Shown here in pieces: positions 56,276 through 64,000 of a stretch of 64,000 bases of DNA. The position numbers and the translations under genes are program-made. Below the pieces are notes generated by a model. It saw nothing but the letters and a program-made list of their open reading frames with translations, had not been told where the DNA came from and did not search any database. The stretch's first letter is position 1. Each line of letters opens with the position of its first letter. This DNA is from Crambe crambe (lineage: Eukaryota > Porifera > Demospongiae > Poecilosclerida > Crambeidae): NCBI GenBank assembly GCA_963924555.1, contig OZ004589.1, positions 3,472,001 to 3,536,000 on the forward strand. Reading direction: 5' to 3'.

Positions 56276-57300
56276 TCAGAGCACAAGTTATGACTATTAG
56301 CAGTACAATAATTATATGGATAATAGTCAAGACATCAACCAATAAGTGCTATGTTACACATAAACTCAGCAAGAGCTACAGCACTAACTTGCTTGCTAGC
56401 TGGCTAGCTGTCAAATGTTCTAGTTGAGCTAGATTGTTTTCTACAGCCTTTTGTCAGAGGCACTAGGAGGCTTATCTACTGGGTTGTAGGCACTTTGGCT
56501 TATCTAAAGTGCTATTTACAGCTTTCTATGTACATGTATGGGGCTTCCTGGAACCACCATTTATATGACTTTTGTCTCTGATAAGCACTGGAGCCTATCA
56601 CAGAGCCTACTTTAATTGCTCACTGTCAAATGCTGCACATTGCTATAGTATATAGAGGCTCTAGGCTTATCTTTGTCACATATAAATCAACAGCAAAAGT
56701 TGAAGCACTAAAGAACACTTGCTCACTGGCTATCAAATAATGTTGCACATTGCTGTAATTTGCTCATTGCTAAAAATAATTATTTCTGTATCACTTACAA
56801 TGAAATGTATATATAAACTCTATAGAATCTACAGACCAAATTAAAAGTTGTTAATAATGTCACAGTGTGATAGTGCATAATGTTACAGTGCAATAGTGCA
56901 TAATGTTAGCAACCAGAGTTCTGCCCACACTGGTTGACAGTGTAGCCATTTTGGTCACCACTTGACCACCACTCATTATACTTAGCTCTACATATCAGTG
57001 ATGGTTTTAATCATCCAAAGGGACCCCTATAGGAACAGCCTATTATGCTGGAATAATTTTAGGCATGATAGGTACTCCCGAGCATCAGGCATAATGCTAG
57101 GTGAATTTTCAGACATTATGCAAAGTGTTAGGGTTAATCGTTTCTTTTTAGCAAATAATTTTTTTTATATTCCAAACGTTAAGGTTAAGGAAGCAAGCAA
57201 TGTTTAGTTATCTAATGAATTATAATTATAATCATATATCATTGGAATAATGACATCTTATCAGTGCATTATAACTAGCAGCTGAACAATCTTTAGGCTG
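56276..57300. other. Intergenic region with repeat fragments
   Basis: No gene seen. About 56610-56760 is an inverted copy of 38395-38560. The remainder is AT-rich. Confidence 0.45.
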
Positions 57301-57309
57301 AGTAAGTGT

Positions 57310-57525
57310 GCCCGTGTAGAATTCAGCGCGCAATTACGCGTACAGCACGTAAGTACGCAGTAATATGCCATAGATGCGCGCTAAGAGTGCTTTATCGTAT
57401 AATTCCACAGAAAAAGGCGTAGAAACGGCAATAATCTTGCGTAATCTCGCGTAAAATAACGTCTACATGCGCAGTTTATTGTCGCGATTTAACGCGCTTT
57501 AGCGTGCAAATGCGCGATAGGTGTG
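57310..57525. other. CpG-dense island in AT-rich DNA
   Basis: I count 24 CG dinucleotides in about 215 bp, mostly inside TACGCG, GCGCGC, CTCGCG and ATGCGCG words. Neighbouring sequence has almost none. No open frame or tRNA-like fold seen. It could be an unmethylated regulatory patch or a fragment of foreign DNA. Confidence 0.5.
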
Positions 57526-59077
57526 TAAAAAAGAAAACCTTGATTTTTCAGTAAGATTATGGGCACAATCTAAAGCACAATGGGGTCAAACAGGCATAAT
57601 TGCTCAAAAGCATAAAAGGCAAAAAAAAAAAATTAGCATAATAGACTGATGCCTATCAACATATCAATAGTACTTTTACTTTTGAGTGGGACGTTGATAC
57701 AAGAACCACATATCCTGTTATATAGCAGCTGACCTGCTCATAACTTTAATAGAATGGAGTTGGTTGGAAAACCAAGAGAAACTGCAGAGCTAATTTGGGC
57801 CTTTTGTAAACCCTTTACCAAAAATGATGTCTGCTTAATTTCTACAGGTCTCTTTGCAAATGGACTTACATTGGTCATACCCCAAATAAAAGTGAGAATC
57901 CATTAGTGGGGAGGGTGCTATTATATATCGTACATACATGTATCTTCTTCCAGCTCCATCCTTTGCAATACAGTAATGTTATTGGCTAACTAAGTGAATC
58001 ATCGTCTGATGTGTGTACATATAGAACCTCATACTTTGAGCTTCACCTACCCACAGTTCATTTTACGATGGTCAGTCTAAAGGAGGGCATAGCCCTTCAA
58101 TATCTCACCCTTGATCATTATGATCCACCCTGGTCCTGTGCTAACAGCAGCTATGAGCATTGACTAATGTATATATATACAGTGTTCCAGCTTAAAGAGG
58201 TGTTTAGGACAGGAAACTATTTTGGGGGAGGGGGAGTTAAGAAACCATGTTTTGCAAGAAGGTGTGTGTGTGTGTGTGTGTGCATGCATGTGTGTTGTTT
58301 AAGAGAAAATACAAAAGGAAATAAGGTTGATATGACCTTTGTCCATCCCTCGGTAGAGGCCAATATTAATTGGACTATGTATATATATATATTATTTTAT
58401 CCTGAGATGGAACATATTGAATAATGAGTAGCTGATGAGTTAACTAATGATATATAGATGATAGCTAACAACTATGACAGAGTTCCAGGTGTTACTAGTT
58501 CTTCCGATCATCAGGGGAAACCCAATCCGATCATCACCAACCACAGGTTTCGGTCCCATTAATTTCCCGACCTGTGGTTAGCTACGGAAGGGGCGGGACT
58601 GCTCCCCATAGGAGCCCAGACATTACACATCGATGATGGTTTCTTTCTTTGTTGTGGTAATTTGATAGTAGAGTAGAAAGCAGGTGACACGTGACAAGCT
58701 TGTGGTTTTTTTACTTGGTTACTATGTTCCCTTACTTCCCCCCAGAAATTTATTGTTGTAAGTATAGGCAATCCTAAGCACCCCTGATTTGCTTGGTACC
58801 TTGGTGATCTGGTAGCCATTCTTCACATGGGCATGCTTTAGTGTGCATGTACTTGTGGTTTGTGGTATTGTTTTAGCTAATCACCATAGCAATACTACTA
58901 TTCCAATACTTATGCTATGCTGTGTGTGTGTGTGTGTGTGCGCGTACGTGCGTGCATGCGTGCGTGTTTTTAGTTAAGCCTCAAGACCACAATAGCATAG
59001 TGGAAGTGTACATGAATGAGTGAGTAGGTATAATGAAAGAACTGTATTACAAAGAATGCTATTCATGATAATTATTA
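57526..59077. other. Intergenic region upstream of TRIM-NHL copy 2's 3' end
   Basis: No gene seen. Contents: repeat copies of 46436-46520 (57547-57620) and 52549-52655 (57663-57790); GT microsatellites at 58261-58282 and 58921-58942; and a small inverted repeat around 58533-58580 (AACCACAGGTTTCGG / CCGACCTGTGGTT). Confidence 0.5.
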
Positions 59078-61204
59078 TTAAAATACTTGAATACGCTTGT
59101 TCAAATAGTCACACACATACACAAAACCATTACTGTCCACTGCTAGTCCACAGGGAAAAGTAAACTCTCCTGGGCCTTCCCCTTTCCCACCAAAGGAGGT
59201 CAAAAAATAACCCTCAGAGGTGAGAACAGACACACGATGATTATCAGGACCCTCGCTGACATACACCACATCATCAGTGTCAATAGTGAGACCTAATGGA
59301 TGGGTCAGTTCCCCCTTGCCTTGTCCACGCTTCCCAAATGCTCGCAAGAACTGCCCTTCAGCTGTGAAGACTTGGATACGATGGTTGTTATATTCAGCCA
59401 CATAAACTTTTCCAGCACTGTCACAGGCTATGCCAATTGGATAATTAAACTGTCCTTTTCCACTGCCTTTCTTCCCAAACATGCTAAAAAAGGTGAGATC
59501 AAAGTTCAATATTTGAACACGATCATTGCTGCTATCTGCAACATACAGCTTCTCATTAAAAGGATTAAATGCAATTTCCCTAGGTCCATTGAATTGCAGA
59601 TATCCTTTACCTTGTGTACCAACTGCAGAGAGGAACTGTCCATTAGCTGTGAACCTTTGTATGCAATGATTATTACAATCTGCCACAAAGATATCCCCCA
59701 CACCATCTATTGCTATCCCCCAAGGAGAACTGAACTGTCCCTGGCCAGAACCAGATGACCCAAATGACCAAAGCTTTTCTCCATCAGGTCTGAAGATAGA
59801 GACTCTATTTTTACCTGGCTCTGTTACCATCACCTCTCCCTTCTTGTTGACTACCACTCCTCGAGGCATATCCACTGTATCAATAGTTTGGATTGGAGTA
59901 CCAAGCTTTTCACGGGGCAACTTCACCATAATGTCAAATGGACTTCCTCTGATGTGTTGATCCTCAACTCTGATGTGTATCTGGTGCCTCCCTCTGATGG
60001 TGGGTTGGTAGTTGATCCTGTACTGGCCTTGTTCCATTCTCTCTACACTGCATGTCAATCTGGCACCAGTCATCTCAGAAGAAAGTTTACACTCTAATGA
60101 CTCGATCGGTTTCACACATGGTTCACCTTCAAAATTGATAGCTTCCATAGCAATGGCAGAATCCTGTCCAACCATTGCTACCTCCAAGTCTTTACCTGTG
60201 GCCATGCATTTTGATGGATCAGGTGATTCTGATGAGTATATTTGTCCATAGTTCTGACACTCATTAGTGATATCCTGTGAGGCTAGAAATTTCAGGTCAG
60301 CTTTTATGTTGGGCTCCAGCTTATCTGGTGGGAAAGGTGTAGTCAGTTCCTTCATTTGTGCTATGATGTTTGTCTTCATCATAAGCACCTCTTCCTGACT
60401 GCTCGTTTTCAGACTCTCCTTTGTAAAGTCGAGACAGCTGCTCAGCTGGGCCATAACGGTCTCCATCTCATCCCTCTGCACTGCAAGGATTTTCAACTTT
60501 CTCTGAATCATTTGGTGTAGCTGACCAATCAGCTCAGTCCTCCTAACTTCAAGGACTTTGTGCAGTCGTCCAATGGTGTCATGTATGTTGGCTTCGATAG
60601 TTGCTTGCTGGTCGGCTACATCTGTGCAACATTTATCCAACTGTACCAATGCCTTCTTGACAGCCACCAGTTTCCTCTCCAGTGGCTCAAGGGATGGAGT
60701 TATCTCTCCCTTGTACATCTCGAATGCTTTATTCAGTACATGGTAATCGTGATTTTGGTGCTTTCCCCATTTACTGACACATTCAAAACAGATCAGGTCA
60801 CCACACGTCTCACAGTAAAGCTGATGTTCTTTGTCTGTGTGTTCAAAGCAGTTGGTTATGGTCTCCTTTCTCGAAGAAATGGAATGTATCACGTCACTTT
60901 TCACCCCCTCTTTACTGGCTGCTGCATCTTTAGCCTTCTTGTGATCTTCCAAGATTTCTAGGAGAGGGGTGACTTGAAAGGCTGACTGGAGACCTGTGAC
61001 TCCATTGGCTGGAACAGGTGTGACCTGACGACAGGATGGGCAAGTCAGGATGAGTTGTCCTTGCTGGTCTCTGACCACAAGTTTCACAAGGCATTGCCTG
61101 CAATAGATGTGGAAGCATTGGAGTAGCTTAGGGTCAGTATAGGTGTCCAGACAGATGGCACAATTGAGTTGATCTTCCAATTTCTTGATGGTATTTTCAG
61201 CCAT
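59078..61204 (-). CDS. TRIM-NHL protein (RING, B-box, coiled coil, filamin, NHL), copy 2
   Basis: Intronless, 708 aa from ATG 61204, same domain order as copy 1. RING (about 15-60), B-box 2 (about 117-153, CFEHTDKEHQLYCETCGDLI), coiled coil, filamin repeat (HIRGSPFDIMVK) and about six NHL repeats ending LNKRIQVF. The RING, B-box and coiled coil are nearly identical to copy 1. The NHL propeller, the likely substrate- or RNA-binding surface, has diverged more. The upstream flank is unrelated to copy 1's but matches that of the TRAF-like gene at 600, so the two TRIM genes may be controlled differently. Confidence 0.93.
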   Translation of the reverse strand: MAENTIKKLEDQLNCAICLDTYTDPKLLQCFHIYCRQCLVKLVVRDQQGQLILTCPSCRQVTPVPANGVTGLQSAFQVTPLLEILEDHKKAKDAAASKEGVKSDVIHSISSRKETITNCFEHTDKEHQLYCETCGDLICFECVSKWGKHQNHDYHVLNKAFEMYKGEITPSLEPLERKLVAVKKALVQLDKCCTDVADQQATIEANIHDTIGRLHKVLEVRRTELIGQLHQMIQRKLKILAVQRDEMETVMAQLSSCLDFTKESLKTSSQEEVLMMKTNIIAQMKELTTPFPPDKLEPNIKADLKFLASQDITNECQNYGQIYSSESPDPSKCMATGKDLEVAMVGQDSAIAMEAINFEGEPCVKPIESLECKLSSEMTGARLTCSVERMEQGQYRINYQPTIRGRHQIHIRVEDQHIRGSPFDIMVKLPREKLGTPIQTIDTVDMPRGVVVNKKGEVMVTEPGKNRVSIFRPDGEKLWSFGSSGSGQGQFSSPWGIAIDGVGDIFVADCNNHCIQRFTANGQFLSAVGTQGKGYLQFNGPREIAFNPFNEKLYVADSSNDRVQILNFDLTFFSMFGKKGSGKGQFNYPIGIACDSAGKVYVAEYNNHRIQVFTAEGQFLRAFGKRGQGKGELTHPLGLTIDTDDVVYVSEGPDNHRVSVLTSEGYFLTSFGGKGEGPGEFTFPCGLAVDSNGFVYVCDYLNKRIQVF

Positions 61205-61500
61205 TTCTCTGTTATTTCAGAGCCACTATGTTCCTTGTGGCTACCTTATTTGGTAAAGTTATGTTAACACATGGTAAACAGTCTTATTCCCAATACATAA
61301 TAGCTTTTGCAAATTATCAAAGTGCACTTCTTTCATTAAGTTTTGGTCACATTTTATTCCATGGGACACTGTAACAATTGTGTTAGTCCATGTGTCTTAA
61401 ATATTCATAATTATAACATGATTACTGTGCACATACTGGGTACACTCAATCATACATGACCTCTTCTCCAAACTGGGGCAATTTTATGGGTGTGGCATAC
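61205..61500 (-). promoter_or_regulatory. Upstream region of TRIM-NHL copy 2, shared with the TRAF-like gene
   Basis: On the minus strand this reads TATGCCACACCCATAAAATT through ACCAAATAAGGTAG and CACAAGGAACATAG before ATG 61204. It is collinear with 1-560 of the window. The shared blocks are listed in the entry at 1-599. Confidence 0.6.
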
Positions 61501-61636
61501 ACACATGCATCAAAAGAGCTAAGATATAAAGTTTATTATGGCTGCTATCCAAGCTGTACATGTGAACTTATTCAATCTATTTTCATGTTTATGTGTGTGA
61601 GGTATGAGTGTATCCATATGCACATATGCACATAAG

Positions 61637-61790
61637 TATTATCATGTGTTGAAGTTTGTTTTATTGATGACCCCTTTCCTCATTACTCACCAACATAGGG
61701 ACAGTTTGAGCAGAATGGAGGGTTTCAATAATGTCCCCCTGATATCCTGATTGGCTATAATTGCAGGGACATCCTGGCAGTAAGTGACAA
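61637..61790. repeat. 150-bp direct repeat, copy 1 of 3
   Basis: TTGAAGTTTGTTTTATTGAT, GACCCCTTTCCTCATTACTC and ACCAACATAGGGACAGTTTG recur at 62845 and 63912. Spacing between copies is about 1.2 and 1.07 kb. On the minus strand CCTATGTTG|GTGAGTAATG looks like a splice donor, so the repeat may derive from an exon. Confidence 0.75.
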
Positions 61791-63098
61791 GACCGGAATA
61801 TCATATCTCTAATGTCTGGTAACTGTTACTATTTTCCTCTAATAGAGTTCTGAGTGTCCTATTTATGTCGATGGAGTGTGGGGTCATTATTACTCTGTCA
61901 TGGTTCCAGGGTTGTTCCTCAGCGAGGGAGGTCAAAGTTCATCTGGACAGCTAGTACGTATGAGTAGGATAACAATGATACAGTGGACCCTCACTATCGG
62001 GACCAGAGCCCATTTGGATTAGCTAGTGAAAGATTCAGATTTATTTAGTGAATGCATACAGTTTGAATGGAGCACTATCTAGTTTCCACTCAAAATACCC
62101 ATGAATATCATTAAAATGGCTATATTATTTGGATTTACTGTAATAGCCTTGCATTGGTGCATAGAAATAGGTTGCCTCTCTTTCACCTTGACAACTGGCA
62201 AAGATAATGAGCAGTAATTGTCATTATGTAGCACCATACAGAACAAAGATTGATCCCATTTCCATCTTTCTTGTTTCCTTAATTTTTTGAGCAGTGGTCA
62301 TCCCTACATCTTTTTTCATTTCACGAAATGCTTTTTCCCTTACTTGTATACTGTTGCATCAAGGCAGCTGGCTTGATTCATAACCAGACTAGTGCCTAGG
62401 GTTAGTCAGTTGTGGGGTTCAAGAATCATGTGTACAGGGCGGGGCATAAAAATATCTACCACGTTGTAGGTTGAAAGCTAGTAAGTTGGAAAATGACGTG
62501 CTATGTTTGAACATGTCGAGTTAAAGGTAAAGGATTATAGCGCAGTCGATTTTGGTATAAAAATTATAGCATTTGAAATGAACTATTTCTGAAATAAGTT
62601 GTTTGATGATGATGATGATGATGAACAACCAGATAAAAATGACGATTTTAAAATTCGCTGTAAAATGATACTGCTTTGTCTTCTGCTCTTCATACTTGAG
62701 TCCTAGCACATTGAAGGTGTTCTGTCTTCAAGTTAGGAGTTGCTGGCTGTAGGAGGGAAGTATTCTGGAGTTATGAAAGAAAATTAGTCCAATGGGGAAA
62801 TCCATGCCATCCCTAGGCCCTACCTAGAGAGTATTTTCATGTATTGAAGTTTGTTTTATTGATGACCCCTTTCCTCATTACTCACCAACATAGGGACAGT
62901 TTGAGCAGATTTAAGCAGAGTGGAGGGTTTCAATAAGGTCCCCCTGACGTCCCGACTGGCTCTAATTGCAGGGACATCCTCTTGCCACATGGCAGTAAGT
63001 GACAAGACCGGGAAAATTTGGTTGTGGGTCCTAAGTGGTTTATGATATTGATGATCTTTACCCATGACATGAAGAAAGGGATTGCTACTACACTTAAA

Positions 63099-63100
<2 letters not shown>

Positions 63101-63144
<44 letters not shown>
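63101..63144. repeat. CT dinucleotide microsatellite
   Basis: About 22 tandem CT units. Confidence 0.9.
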
Positions 63145-63147
<3 letters not shown>

Positions 63148-63230
63148 GGTTCCAGGGCTGTTCCTCAGCGAAGGAGGTCAAAGTTCAGTTGGACACCTAC
63201 AGTCGTTACGCCACCGGTCATGCGTACATG

Positions 63231-63887
63231 TAGCCTTGTCCCCAGGCTCTCTCGTGCGCACGGAAGGGGGGAGGGGAAGAAAGAGAGCCTGGTACGTGGA
63301 CAGTGATCGTAAATTTTATCACGTGCGACTTCTGCCGCCCGGCGCGTTATCTAATTATGATGTGCGATGATGCTTCGATGTGCTACAATTAGAAATGGAT
63401 TATTCGCTCTATCATCTATCAGGGGAGTCTATCAGGGGAGAAACTACCAGTATAGCGCAGCTCTTGGAAACGTCAAGTTGGTTATACGGTGTTCCATCAC
63501 AAAAGGGAGTATTTTATAACATAGGCTCTTCCCAAAGCCAGTAAGAATATGCTGCTTCCTTCGTAAACGGCTCTGGTTGACAGATGCTGCTCATCCTTCA
63601 AGGAGAGATTGCTAAAACCTAGGCTTTCAAGTCCGTCTTCTTCAAACTAGCATTGCTACTAGCACTAGGAACACTAGACACTCTATGTAGACATTATGAA
63701 TCAATGACATCATTTATATTACGCATTTGTACGTAGCTACGTAGTAGATGAACCGAAGAATTACGGAAGAATACAAAATTCACAAGATTTCTGTGAAAAA
63801 CCTGAGCATGCGCAGTCAGTGTGTACCAGGCTCTCTTTCTTCCCCTCCCCCCTTCCGTGCGCACGCGAGAGTCTGGGGACGAGGCTA
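63231..63887. mobile_element. MITE-like element with 65-bp terminal inverted repeats
   Basis: Left end TAGCCTTGTCCCCAGGCTCT, then CGTGCGCACGGAAGGGGGGA and GAGAGCCTGGTAC (63231-63295). The right end (63823-63887) is its reverse complement with a few changes. The 0.53-kb interior has no supported gene. Confidence 0.8.
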
Positions 63888-63905
63888 GCGTATAGCGTAC
63901 GTATC

Positions 63906-64000
63906 ATGTATTGAAGTTTGTTTTATTGATGACCCCTTTCCTCACTACTCACCAACATGGGGACAGTTGGAGCAGATTTGAGCAGAGTGGAGGGTTTCAA
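63906..64000. repeat. 150-bp direct repeat, copy 3, cut by the window edge
   Basis: Same sequence as 61637-61790 and 62838-62990. Confidence 0.75.

Larger units (their letters stand above)
61501..63230. other. Repeat-rich intergenic region
   Basis: No complete gene. It holds two copies (about 61637-61790, 62838-62990) of a 150-bp direct repeat with a third at 63906-64000; the second copies of the 55.9- and 3.4-kb dispersed repeats (61905-62230, 62464-62815); a GAT run (62608-62622); and a CT microsatellite (63101-63144). Confidence 0.55.

Noticed and set aside
62930-63306. Frames across the CT microsatellite
   Set aside because: Dipeptide-like repeats from the CT tract.
1-64000. tRNA or rRNA genes
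   Set aside because: No convincing A/B-box pairs with a cloverleaf and no rRNA-like conserved blocks were noticed on reading; small genes could still be missed by eye.

Overview
The window looks like nuclear DNA of an animal, most likely a demosponge. Genes are either intronless or have short GT-AG introns. Protein families include TRAF, TRIM-NHL, an EMI/Ig/fibronectin-III receptor and a beta-helix protein with many membrane segments. Intergenic DNA is AT-rich and full of microsatellites and inverted-repeat elements. The sponge call rests on my recollection of family resemblance; no search was possible.

Layout. (1) 1-2.0 kb: a TRAF-like RING protein behind an upstream region that recurs, inverted, in front of a TRIM-NHL gene at 61.2-61.5 kb. 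(2) 3.76-8.25 kb: an intact Ty3/Gypsy LTR retrotransposon with apparently identical 216-bp LTRs and a 5-bp target duplication. (3) 8.4-33.5 kb: a family of intronless, secreted, helical proteins that I do not recognise. There are two intact genes (8363-9865 and 13147-14625, both minus) and one broken copy. The second gene and its flanks form a tandem duplication (unit A about 12.9-17.0 kb; unit B about 17.2-33.5 kb). Unit B is inflated by a 12,125-bp insertion (17528-29652). (4) That insertion has 17-bp perfect terminal inverted repeats, the 6-bp target duplication GAAACC, and two divergent spliced genes: an IS3/integrase-like DDE transposase and a RING-finger protein. It splits the third paralogue into two complementary halves. 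(5) 34.3-38.2 kb: a 1328-aa beta-helix, multi-pass membrane protein. (6) 39.1-41.3 and 59.1-61.2 kb: two close TRIM-NHL paralogues, both minus. (7) 43.5-50.4 kb: a twelve-exon single-pass receptor (signal peptide, EMI, Ig, FN3 domains, one membrane helix, tyrosine-containing tail). (8) 52.8-54.6 kb: a decayed, 5'-truncated retroelement. (9) 55-64 kb: exon-like fragments, dispersed duplications and MITEs.

The best candidate for an undescribed system is the 12.1-kb two-gene transposon with its subterminal palindromes and the gene it interrupted. Next come the unrecognised secreted family and the upstream module shared by a TRAF gene and a TRIM gene. Two start codons were moved downstream (to 9865 and 14625), because the longer frames begin with TTG or GTG rather than ATG.
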